A DNA stretch of 40,839 nucleotides from a virus: positions 1 to 40,839 of IMG/VR virus record IMGVR_UViG_3300008266_010269, one strand, 5' to 3'. Below the pieces are notes generated by a model. That model was not told the DNA's origin, made no database searches, and worked only from the letters and a program-made list of their open reading frames with translations. Shown here in pieces: positions 1 through 7,704 of this stretch. Each line of letters opens with the position of its first letter. Within the stretch, counting starts at the first letter, position 1. The position numbers and the translations under genes are program-made.

Positions 1-1
1 C

Positions 2-451
2 AAATTTTGTGAGTATTTGGGTTTTTTTGGTGAAAGAATTTTTAAAGGGTCTAAAACTCTTGATAAAATTATGAAACTTTTAAAAAGAACACATGACAAA
101 GGTGGTCAACTTGAAGAGTATGTTGCAAAAAAAATCAATCAAGAATTTGGTGAAGGAACTGCTACTGTAGTAGGTAGTTTAGGTTCAAAAGAAGATTTTG
201 CAGGAACTGATTTAACAGTAAATTTTGATAACAAAATACAAAACGCTCAAGTAAAACCAATTTTAAGTATGGAAGTAATTGAAGGTTTCTATCATATCAA
301 AATCAAAGGGTTTGTTAAAAAATTCAATACCGACTTGTTAATTTTCTCAAATCTTAATAAAGAAGTTTACATTTTTAAAAACAAAACTGTTGCTTTTAGT
401 TCAAGTATGTTTAAAATTCCAACACAAGATTTAATTTATACTCTGAATTGA
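2..451 (+). CDS. PD-(D/E)XK nuclease-like protein, 5' end missing
   Basis: The frame is open to the window edge, so the gene is probably truncated at its 5' end; a TTG at 17 and an ATG at 71 are the only internal start candidates seen near the edge. After a charged helix (GGQLEEYVAKK), the protein has GTDLTV followed about 15 residues later by QVKP. This spacing of acidic residue, strand and (Q/E)xK matches the core of the PD-(D/E)XK nuclease fold, with Gln in place of the usual Glu. The family cuts or processes DNA, but no specific role can be read here. It lies just before a neck-type gene, so a head-completion or packaging-linked nuclease is possible. Fold assignment is inferred from the motif only. 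Confidence 0.5.
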   Translation, partial: KFCEYLGFFGERIFKGSKTLDKIMKLLKRTHDKGGQLEEYVAKKINQEFGEGTATVVGSLGSKEDFAGTDLTVNFDNKIQNAQVKPILSMEVIEGFYHIKIKGFVKKFNTDLLIFSNLNKEVYIFKNKTVAFSSSMFKIPTQDLIYTLN

Positions 452-469
452 TATTTATATAAAAATATC
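452..469 (+). promoter_or_regulatory. AT-rich motif and hairpin before the neck gene
   Basis: TATTTATA occupies 452-459, 23 bases before the ATG at 475. It sits in a perfect 7-bp inverted repeat (GATATTT 450-456 with AAATATC 463-469, loop ATATAA). A very similar TATTTAT block precedes the genes at 7705, 30633 and 34704. It could be a phage late promoter element or a weak hairpin. TATTTATA is the reverse complement of the T4 late -10 box TATAAATA, so its orientation is ambiguous. Confidence 0.3.
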
Positions 470-474
470 ATTTC

Positions 475-1605
475 ATGAATACAATAATCGCAGAACCTTA
501 CAGAAGTCAACTATACACAAAAGTTAGACACGTATTAGGTGCACCAATTCGTTCAATTGAATTAGAAGATGAACAAATGGACTCAATCTTAGAATTTTCT
601 ATCGGAGATTATGCTCAGTATGTACAAGATTGGTTAATTGAATCACAATGGACATCATTAAATAATCTAAATTTAGACACACAATCTTTATCAAGAGCTT
701 TTGTAACAAAAAGTTTGGATTTTGAAAATAGATATGCTCAGGCTTATTCCAAAATAGTTGGGTTACAATCATCACCTCTTGGGGATTGGGTTCTTAAAAA
801 AGATTATATCACATTAGTTCCAAATCAACAAATTTATGAAATTCCAGCAGGTCGTGAAATTAATGAATTATTATGGTTTACACCAACCGCTCTTAATAAT
901 GTATTATTTGACCCATGGAGTTTTGGTGCGTTAGGTGGATATGGTATGGCAGGGCCAGCAGGTTATTCTCAAATGGGTTATACTGGTTCATACTTTATGA
1001 TGCCAGCGTTTGATATGTTGTTAAGATTACAAGAAATTAATATTCAAAGAAGAATTATTGCAGGTGATTTAACTTATAGAATAACAGGTTTACCTAATGG
1101 TAAAAAGGCAATTCATTTGATGCAAACACCTGGTGGTAAATTTGACTTCGGTAACTCATCATTAAGAAATTCACAAGTTTGGTATTGGTATTATGATGTT
1201 GGCCCTGAGGATAGAGACGCTTGTTTGGCCGCAAATCCTGATATTATTAAACTACCTTCAGATGTACCTATGAACTCAATTGCATGGGCGGATTTAAATG
1301 AACCGGCACAACAATGGGTTAGAAGATATTTTGTAGCAGGATGTAAAGAAACATTAGCCAAAGTAAGAGGAAAATACTCAGGAAACTTAAAAACACCTGA
1401 TTCTGAATTAACAATGGATTACGCTTCATTGGCAACTGAGGGTAAAGATGAAAAAACAAAACTTATTGAAGAATTAATTGGTGCCGACGGTAGATTGACA
1501 AGATTACGTCCTGAAAAAATAATGGAACGAGAAGCATTAATTGCTGAAAATCTAAACAAACAAATGAAGTTTAGAGCGTTCCCAAGAAATATGTATGTTA
1601 TTTAA
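475..1605 (+). CDS. Neck / head-completion type virion protein
   Basis: This 376-residue protein starts at the first ATG, 23 bases after the previous stop. Near the N-terminus (about residues 25-60) it has an acidic helical segment, IELEDEQMDSILEFSIGDYAQY, resembling the start of myovirus neck proteins of the T4 gp13 kind (gp13 is about 309 residues). The middle is rich in Gly, Met and aromatic residues (YGMAGPAGYSQMGYTGSYFMM, about 160-180), and the C-terminus is basic and helical. In T4, neck proteins close the filled head and accept the tail. The position next to other virion genes agrees. Similarity is judged by eye; a different head-tail connector or portal-adjacent protein is possible. 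Confidence 0.5.
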   Translation: MNTIIAEPYRSQLYTKVRHVLGAPIRSIELEDEQMDSILEFSIGDYAQYVQDWLIESQWTSLNNLNLDTQSLSRAFVTKSLDFENRYAQAYSKIVGLQSSPLGDWVLKKDYITLVPNQQIYEIPAGREINELLWFTPTALNNVLFDPWSFGALGGYGMAGPAGYSQMGYTGSYFMMPAFDMLLRLQEINIQRRIIAGDLTYRITGLPNGKKAIHLMQTPGGKFDFGNSSLRNSQVWYWYYDVGPEDRDACLAANPDIIKLPSDVPMNSIAWADLNEPAQQWVRRYFVAGCKETLAKVRGKYSGNLKTPDSELTMDYASLATEGKDEKTKLIEELIGADGRLTRLRPEKIMEREALIAENLNKQMKFRAFPRNMYVI

Positions 1606-1608
1606 TTT

Positions 1609-1944
1609 ATGAGTGTTCAAAAATCAATTCCGATGAGAAGAGTCATCGGAAACCAAGTATTAACAACTTCTGAAGTATGTATGATTTCGGATGAAAAATA
1701 TACAACTGAAGGTGAAAGTGTTGTAATTACAAAAGAATTAGATGAAATTGAAATTGTTTTAAATCATAACAATACTGACCATGTAATAGTAAAAGCACTT
1801 ACTAATACAAAAATCAAACCCATTGAGGGTTTGATTGATGAAGAGTTTAATGAAATTAATATTGAAAAGGGAGCTTGTGTTGAACTATACTACGCATTTG
1901 GTTCTTGGTTTATAGTTTCATCAGACGGGTTGAAACAGTATTAA
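1609..1944 (+). CDS. Small beta-rich protein, probably virion-associated
   Basis: A 111-residue protein starting 3 bases after the neck gene stop, so probably cotranscribed. It has no recognised family. Alternating hydrophobic and polar residues suggest a beta-sandwich, and it ends with ELYYAFGSWFIVSSDGLKQY, a Gly/Trp-rich closing strand often seen in small phage decoration or fibre-tip domains. There is no signal peptide or membrane segment. Its stop codon overlaps the stop of the opposing polymerase gene within a shared TTAA (1941-1944). Confidence 0.6.
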   Translation: MSVQKSIPMRRVIGNQVLTTSEVCMISDEKYTTEGESVVITKELDEIEIVLNHNNTDHVIVKALTNTKIKPIEGLIDEEFNEINIEKGACVELYYAFGSWFIVSSDGLKQY

Positions 1945-4637
1945 ACCATTTCTTCCCATCCTTCTTCCGCTAATTCATAAATGTATTCAGGGTCAATTCC
2001 TCGTTTACCCCAATACACCATTTCTTGGTCTGTAATAGTTAACAAATCTTCAATACTATCTTGGTCGGCAGGTTCAAAAGGAACACCATTAATTAGTTTA
2101 CATTGTTCTTTGGTAAATAAAGCTCTGTCTTTAGGGTCGGTAACAATTAGATTATTTCTAACTTCTTCATTAAACACAATTAACAAAGGTTCAATTCTTT
2201 TATTAAATGTAACAATCGCTCTAGCTACGTTATATTCACCTGTCATATCAGGATTTGATTCCAATTCAGATGGGTCAAGACGATAACAATTAAGTTTTAC
2301 ATACGATTCAACCATTTCACGAGGTATTTTACCATATCCTTCCATCATATTATCCAAATCAGATTGTGACCATCCTTTTTTAGGTTTATTAACCTTTTGA
2401 ACGTCACCATGTGATGCTTTCACACCATTGTTCACATAGAATATCACATCACCTAAACTAACCGCAATTCCATCTCTCATTGCCAATTCCATATGAGCCA
2501 TACGAGACATTTCATTACCGGCCTTGGTCTTTTCCTTTGAACGTTTGTTATAATCATCAATTGATAATTTAACTTTCGCTCTTTGGGCAATCTTCATTAA
2601 AGGAATTTGTTGGTTAAAGATTACTTCTAAATATTCATAATACCACTCAACAAATGCTTGTCCATTACCTTCTAACAACATCTTAATTCCTTTATCCAAA
2701 AAGTCCTCAATGTAAAGTGGTAATTTCTTACTCTTGATTGAGTTACCTGTGAGTTTAATCTTACCATTATGTTCCATTGTTGCGTAGTTCTTACGAGCAA
2801 TGTTCATACAGGATTTCCAAGTTCCATCACAATCAAGTCCCATAGCCCCTTTCATAAACATATCGTTAAACTCGGCAACATCAGCGTCGTAACCTGTGTA
2901 TTCTTTACCTTCTTTAACTAACCAATTTTTACCCTTACCGATGTATCTTCTATCATCAACACCACCTTCAGGTAACGAGAAATTCATACCATCCGTATCA
3001 CATACAAGTGGGGTATATCCTCGTTTCATAAAGAAACGTAACATCTGACGAAGGTATTGTCGTCCTGTACAGGTAATCTGTTCACCCATATACATGTCAC
3101 CCCAGTGATATACTTGTGGAGCGGATAACGCTCCGAACATTGAGTTGATGAAAATCTTAATTGGTAATTGTTTTCTGTCGTAAGATGTTGCTTGTTTTTT
3201 ATCAATATCCTGATATTCTTTCGCCAAGTTTTTATACTTGATACGAGTATTACGGAAGTAATTTAACATTCCTTTCATTGCTCCTGTAATATCACAAGTT
3301 GGGAATACATCGTGAACAAGTTGTATTGACGGATAAATAGCCAACATGTGTTTATAAGACCATGCTCTCATTTGGATTTCCCATAATGTTGCAGTTCCCA
3401 TTGTAGAAACCCTTTCATATGTTGTTGGAACCAAAGATGCAAGTAAGAATGAACCCTGATTGAATTCTTCATCAACCGTTAAAGTTTCCTCCAAGTCATC
3501 GTCAAGATATCGTTCAACCAAATCATCACCTGTTGTTTTGATATATATGTTTGAATGTTTAGAACACGCTTCGTCAATCTTTGGGTCAACCCCCACTTTT
3601 TTATATTTTCCGTTTTGAATGTTTAACCAAAACTCTTCTTTCTTTGCATAAAATGGACCAATATCTGTGTGGTCAATATAAACACGGTCAGGTGCTTCAG
3701 CCTTAATGTATTGGGTAATATATTTCAAACCCGCAGATTTGATAGATGAGTTGATTGCCTGAGCTCTTCTAACTGCGTGTAACGTATCAACAACGTTATA
3801 ACCCCACATAGATGTCTGATTAAATCTCTCAACCTCATTTGCAAGTTTTAATAAACTTTCAGATTGTTTAATTGGATTGATTGGATTAAGAGTTTTGGCA
3901 ACTTTCTTAATATCCAACTTTAAAGCTTTGGCTCTTTCAAATAACCAAAACCAGTCAAAGTTAAATCCGTTATAAGACGCGATGATACTTGGTTTAAGTT
4001 CATCTATGGTATTAAAAAATTTAATAATACCTTCTCTTTCTTGTTCTTCAGTTGAACACTCAATTACCTGACTAAAACCTTTATTGGTTTTCATTCCTAT
4101 CATGAATATACGACCATCCTTTGGTTCTAATGCGGTCGTCTCTAAGTCAAATACAAACCTCGTAATACTGTTGTAATCGTCAAATCCCTTGAATAATCGT
4201 TTTTCTTTTGTAACCAAGAATTGTTCAACAGGTGGTAATATTAATACTAAACCTTTTGTTGTTTCACCCCATGGGTCAACACCACCATCTCTAAAAAATT
4301 GGATGAGAGAACGATATCCGTTTAAGGATTTAACCATAAAGGTTAAACCTTTTTCTAATCTTTCGTTACCATCAGTTCTTAATTTTTCAATGACAATTTT
4401 ATGTTTTGTCATTGCCTCTTTTTGTAATGCTTTTGAGGATTTATAAAAATTTAACCCACGTAAATCACCTACCCAAGCAAATGGGATGAAGGTATCTTTT
4501 TTAATTTGTTTTCCGTGAATTGGGTGTTCGATAATTTTCCAAACACAATCTTTGACGTAATCGTATTCGACACTGACGATATATTTTTCGTCATCATTTC
4601 CCTGAAGGAAATTTTCAATTTCTTCGTTTGATATCAT
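1941..4637 (-). CDS. 43: Family B DNA polymerase (T4 gp43-like), motif A disrupted
   Basis: Replicative polymerase with 3'-5' proofreading domain, 898 residues. Exo I is FDLETT (D164, E166), Exo II is SYNGFNFDWF (D228) and Exo III is YLDDD (Y377, D381). Palm motif B is KIFINSMFG (494-502) and motif C is CDTDG (D547, D549). Motif A, normally DxxSLYPSI with a metal-binding Asp, is reduced to AIYPSIQ (433-439), and the Asp position holds His430. Exo III to this Tyr is 54 residues, against about 89 in RB69 polymerase (D327 to Y416). An in-frame loss of roughly 35 codons just before YPSI is the simplest reading, so the product as written should not polymerise. This may be a real deletion or an assembly collapse. 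The gene runs opposite to its right-hand (early operon) and left-hand (neck) neighbours and follows the fibre-like gene on the minus strand. Confidence 0.95.
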   Translation of the reverse strand: MISNEEIENFLQGNDDEKYIVSVEYDYVKDCVWKIIEHPIHGKQIKKDTFIPFAWVGDLRGLNFYKSSKALQKEAMTKHKIVIEKLRTDGNERLEKGLTFMVKSLNGYRSLIQFFRDGGVDPWGETTKGLVLILPPVEQFLVTKEKRLFKGFDDYNSITRFVFDLETTALEPKDGRIFMIGMKTNKGFSQVIECSTEEQEREGIIKFFNTIDELKPSIIASYNGFNFDWFWLFERAKALKLDIKKVAKTLNPINPIKQSESLLKLANEVERFNQTSMWGYNVVDTLHAVRRAQAINSSIKSAGLKYITQYIKAEAPDRVYIDHTDIGPFYAKKEEFWLNIQNGKYKKVGVDPKIDEACSKHSNIYIKTTGDDLVERYLDDDLEETLTVDEEFNQGSFLLASLVPTTYERVSTMGTATLWEIQMRAWSYKHMLAIYPSIQLVHDVFPTCDITGAMKGMLNYFRNTRIKYKNLAKEYQDIDKKQATSYDRKQLPIKIFINSMFGALSAPQVYHWGDMYMGEQITCTGRQYLRQMLRFFMKRGYTPLVCDTDGMNFSLPEGGVDDRRYIGKGKNWLVKEGKEYTGYDADVAEFNDMFMKGAMGLDCDGTWKSCMNIARKNYATMEHNGKIKLTGNSIKSKKLPLYIEDFLDKGIKMLLEGNGQAFVEWYYEYLEVIFNQQIPLMKIAQRAKVKLSIDDYNKRSKEKTKAGNEMSRMAHMELAMRDGIAVSLGDVIFYVNNGVKASHGDVQKVNKPKKGWSQSDLDNMMEGYGKIPREMVESYVKLNCYRLDPSELESNPDMTGEYNVARAIVTFNKRIEPLLIVFNEEVRNNLIVTDPKDRALFTKEQCKLINGVPFEPADQDSIEDLLTITDQEMVYWGKRGIDPEYIYELAEEGWEEMV

Positions 4638-4660
4638 AAAATTTAAAATGGTGTATTTGC

Positions 4661-4680
4661 TTCCGAAATTAAGGTCGGAA
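4661..4680 (-). promoter_or_regulatory. Hairpin in the polymerase leader, possible translational operator
   Basis: On the coding (minus) strand a perfect 6-bp stem (TTCCGA / TCGGAA) encloses an 8-base loop, CCTTAATT, ending 23 bases before the polymerase ATG. T4 gp43 represses its own translation by binding a hairpin with an 8-base loop in its leader. The geometry here is reminiscent, but the loop sequence differs and no Shine-Dalgarno sequence is overlapped. A second weaker hairpin (4681-4698, 5-6 bp, loop of six) lies just upstream, and a TATAAT-like box (4714-4719, minus strand) lies farther upstream. The structure is seen; the role is inferred. Confidence 0.35.
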
Positions 4681-4732
4681 TTTACCTTGTATGGTAAGTT
4701 TAACCAATCAAATATTATAAGTCAAATTAAAT

Positions 4733-7657
4733 TTAAGCTTGTTTCTGAATTTGTATTTTGTTTTCTGCGGTAAATGTTCTGGCTGAGAATGTGTAAAGAC
4801 TTTCACCAGCGTAGTCTATAGTTTGATTTACACCATTACAATCCACATAATTTAAAGTTAAGTCAGGTGGTAATGTTTGACAATAAGTCGTCGCTTGGAA
4901 ATTATAACAACTTGTAGATGAATAAGTTCCTAAATCAATTAAATCAAATCCGTCAGGTGATGCTGGACCTGATATCCATCGTGGCGGATAACTCGCGTAA
5001 GACACAACTGTCATATAACCAATATCACTAAGAGAACCTAAAGTTTGACTAACATAATTACCATTAATATCTCTATATTGAACAACCATACTTGATACTG
5101 AACAGTCACCATTCTTTTCATTACCAATCACATACATATTTAAAGGTTCCGCAGGTGATGGTGATGGAGTTAAACTAACTGTAGGAGTTACCGTTGGTGT
5201 TTTAGTTACTGTTGGCGTGTTAGTTGGGGTTGATGTTATTGTTGGAGTTTGTGTAACTGTTGGTGTATTTGTAGGAGTTTGACTTGGAGTTACAGTATTA
5301 GTTGGAGTTTGAGTTACAGTTGCGGTATTAGTAGGGGTTTGGGTTACGGTAGGAGTATTTGTTGGTGTATTTGTTGGTGTTTCAGTATTAGTTGGAGTAG
5401 GTGTTGTTGTTGGTGTTGGAGACGCGTAAATTGTTGGAGTAACCGATGGTGTTGGCGTAATAGTTGGAGTAACTGATGGTGTTGGTGTGACGGTAGGTGT
5501 CGGTGTTGGTGTTGGTCTACTTGGGTCAAAACAAGTTAAAATTAAAGTTTGGTCATCCTCAATTAAATGTAAATAAAAGTTATTATAACAACAATTAGGT
5601 ATTGTAGTATTGTTAACTGTAAATGGGAATGTCTGACCTGATGTAATCAAATATCTTGGATTTGATTCTGAAACATCATAATATAAATTAAATGTTCTAT
5701 CGGCAAAAGTAGTTGAGGTAACTGTAAGATTATTACCTGAAACTAATAAACAAATATCGTTAATTAATCCGTCAGAACAATCGGGACATCCGTAGTCAAA
5801 AAGTAAAAACGGACTTTTTAAAATATCAAAATTATGTATAACTTCAGGATAACTTAATGGTTCTGTATACATTCTGAATTGAGAAATTGCACCATCAAAC
5901 GTTCCACCAAAAGTTGGTTCTAATAGTATATTGGTTGTTAAACCTGATAATGAAGTTCCTGACAATGTTTGATTTGGCATAACCTCAGGGTCTTGCATGT
6001 ATGTCAATCCTGTTAAGGTTGTTGGACATCCGGTAAAAGTTAAACTCTCTCTTAAACCTTGTGTTCCACCACCCCAAGAAATATTAAATGGAACACCTAA
6101 TTGTTTTTCTTTTTCTGTATTTAGAGCTCTTGGGATTACCTCTTCAAATCCGTTAATAACATAGAATAATCTTCCGTTAATATAGATTTTTAACACACCT
6201 AATCTATCTTCTCTCTCAATTAACCATCTTTCATTTAGGTTAACTATCTCAACTTGTTCCGCAGGTGTTGAACCTGTATGTGTTATTGGTGGTTCGATTA
6301 ATAATACGGTATTATTTGATAAACTATCAACATATTCTGTATCACTAATTAGTCCTAACCCTCCTCTGTAATATAAATCACAAGTATCAAAATAAGTACT
6401 TCTTTCCCACACACAATCTACTAAAATCCAATGTTCTTTTGTTGTATAATCAGAATTTAAACTTTCACAATAATCAAAAATTTGATTTGATGAACAATAT
6501 TCAGTAATAGTATATCCTGTTTGATATGTAATACCTGTTGTTGGACAAGTACCAGTAGTGACACATCCACCTGTAAATGTTAATACTTTAACACAAACTT
6601 TTGGATTTTTAGGGTCACCTGATAACCTCAATGAAAATGAATTTGACATTGAATCGTATAACGGGTCTTTGTCACTATTTGGAACTTGGGTGGTTGCGTT
6701 ACACCCACAATTACAATCTGTATTATGTTGTGGACTATAAACCAAAGGTTCATATACTTCAACACATCTTGAATTGGTCACACCCGTGTTTGAACAAGCA
6801 CAAGTTTCTAAACATCCACTTAAAACACTTGTAACTCTTGTGTATCCACTATCTGAAGATGGTGAACCTGATGCGTGATGGTAGAATTTATTTTCAGCTC
6901 TCGCCCCAAAGTAGAAAAAAGTATTTTCATTTTCAGGATATGTTAAATTTAAAGTTGTTTGAGATGATGTCGGCGCAAATTCATCAACATATCTTGGTCT
7001 AATTAACATTTCAACAGTCCATCCTTCGTTTGTTCTACTTGGAAATGTTTCGTAGTCATATCCAAACAATCTAAAGAAACCTTGATAAAACCCTCCATAC
7101 AATTGATTGTAATATGTAATAGTATAACCTGATTCTGAAACCATATTATACAAAGTTTGTTTTGTATTTCCTGAAAATCTTTCGTTTGGAGGATTCGTAT
7201 ATCCAGTTACCTGAAATAATTTTGTTCTTCTATCAAAATAATATCTATCCCACTTACTTGACCCAGTAAATAAACCCATTGTGTAATTAATTGTTTCACC
7301 TGTCATCTGTGGTACTAAACCATTATCTATGCCTGTTAATCCAATATCACATAATGTAGATGCGGTTAAACAATTTAAATCATCATTTAGTGGATTGTAA
7401 TAATTTAATGAAACTAAAGTATTACCTGATAAAAAATCACCATAGTTAATTGTTAGTTCTTGTGATGATAAAGGATTATTTAAATCAAAATAAATAGGTA
7501 ATCTATTACCATCATTATAACCAATAAGATTAGTTGAAAATACAACTTCTTCGTTATAATCTTTTTCATCCGATGCTAAACAAATGTCAAAAATTTTTGG
7601 GACAGGTTTAACATACCACTTTTTAAAATTGAATTGATTTATATTCTGTTGAGCCAT
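4733..7657 (-). CDS. Large lectin-like virion surface protein with Pro/Thr-rich linker
   Basis: A 974-residue protein, probably a tail fibre or head/tail surface adhesin. It has no signal peptide or membrane segment. About residues 205-260 (WTVEMLIRPRYVDEF, FFYFGARAENK) and 585-610 (GTFDGAISQFRMYTEPLS) resemble strands of concanavalin/LamG-type beta-sandwiches. Between them lies a region with many cysteines (about 280-430). Residues 715-835 are an almost pure Pro/Thr/Ser/Val linker, after which a separate globular domain of about 135 residues follows. The linker resembles O-glycosylated mucin-like stalks and could space the terminal domain from the virion. The gene starts at ATG 7657, about 27 bases downstream of a T4 late-type TATAAATA. 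Assignment to a specific fibre is not possible from sequence alone. Confidence 0.7.
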   Translation of the reverse strand: MAQQNINQFNFKKWYVKPVPKIFDICLASDEKDYNEEVVFSTNLIGYNDGNRLPIYFDLNNPLSSQELTINYGDFLSGNTLVSLNYYNPLNDDLNCLTASTLCDIGLTGIDNGLVPQMTGETINYTMGLFTGSSKWDRYYFDRRTKLFQVTGYTNPPNERFSGNTKQTLYNMVSESGYTITYYNQLYGGFYQGFFRLFGYDYETFPSRTNEGWTVEMLIRPRYVDEFAPTSSQTTLNLTYPENENTFFYFGARAENKFYHHASGSPSSDSGYTRVTSVLSGCLETCACSNTGVTNSRCVEVYEPLVYSPQHNTDCNCGCNATTQVPNSDKDPLYDSMSNSFSLRLSGDPKNPKVCVKVLTFTGGCVTTGTCPTTGITYQTGYTITEYCSSNQIFDYCESLNSDYTTKEHWILVDCVWERSTYFDTCDLYYRGGLGLISDTEYVDSLSNNTVLLIEPPITHTGSTPAEQVEIVNLNERWLIEREDRLGVLKIYINGRLFYVINGFEEVIPRALNTEKEKQLGVPFNISWGGGTQGLRESLTFTGCPTTLTGLTYMQDPEVMPNQTLSGTSLSGLTTNILLEPTFGGTFDGAISQFRMYTEPLSYPEVIHNFDILKSPFLLFDYGCPDCSDGLINDICLLVSGNNLTVTSTTFADRTFNLYYDVSESNPRYLITSGQTFPFTVNNTTIPNCCYNNFYLHLIEDDQTLILTCFDPSRPTPTPTPTVTPTPSVTPTITPTPSVTPTIYASPTPTTTPTPTNTETPTNTPTNTPTVTQTPTNTATVTQTPTNTVTPSQTPTNTPTVTQTPTITSTPTNTPTVTKTPTVTPTVSLTPSPSPAEPLNMYVIGNEKNGDCSVSSMVVQYRDINGNYVSQTLGSLSDIGYMTVVSYASYPPRWISGPASPDGFDLIDLGTYSSTSCYNFQATTYCQTLPPDLTLNYVDCNGVNQTIDYAGESLYTFSARTFTAENKIQIQKQA
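5153..5515 (-). repeat. Low-complexity repeat encoding the Pro/Thr linker
   Basis: The plus strand shows imperfect repeats of GTTGGTGT / GTTGGAGT units of six to about 30 bases over 363 bases. They encode PTPTPTVTPTPSVTP-type and QTPTNTPTVT-type units in the fibre-like protein. The repeats stay in frame and vary by synonymous changes, so selection acts on the protein. Such DNA can change length by slippage and is prone to assembly error. Confidence 0.9.
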
Positions 7658-7663
7658 TCTATT

Positions 7664-7671
7664 GATAAATA
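7664..7671 (+). promoter_or_regulatory. Candidate late promoter element (GATAAATA)
   Basis: GATAAATA differs at one base from the T4 late -10 box TATAAATA and lies 33 bases before the ATG at 7705. It shares a 47-base divergent spacer with the opposite-facing TATAAATA at 7684-7691. On the plus strand the latter reads TATTTATA, a block that recurs before other virion genes, so which of the two serves the plus-strand gene is unclear. Confidence 0.3.
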
Positions 7672-7683
7672 GTTAAATCCAAG

Positions 7684-7691
7684 TATTTATA
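7684..7691 (-). promoter_or_regulatory. Candidate T4-type late promoter (TATAAATA)
   Basis: The minus strand carries an exact TATAAATA, the T4 late promoter -10 consensus recognised by gp55, starting 34 bases before the fibre-like gene's ATG at 7657. The window also encodes a gp55-like factor. In DNA this AT-rich a single 8-mer has limited weight. Confidence 0.4.
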
Positions 7692-7704
7692 TGTAAAAAG
7701 CCAA

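Noticed and set aside
5153-5515. Repeat block considered as a CRISPR array or iteron origin
   Set aside because: Repeat units are too short, irregular and kept in one reading frame; no equal-length spacers are present.
5249-5529. Open frames rich in Trp/Cys/Ser or Gln/His across the Pro/Thr repeat
   Set aside because: They are alternative readings of the low-complexity coding repeat in the fibre-like gene and have no independent support.
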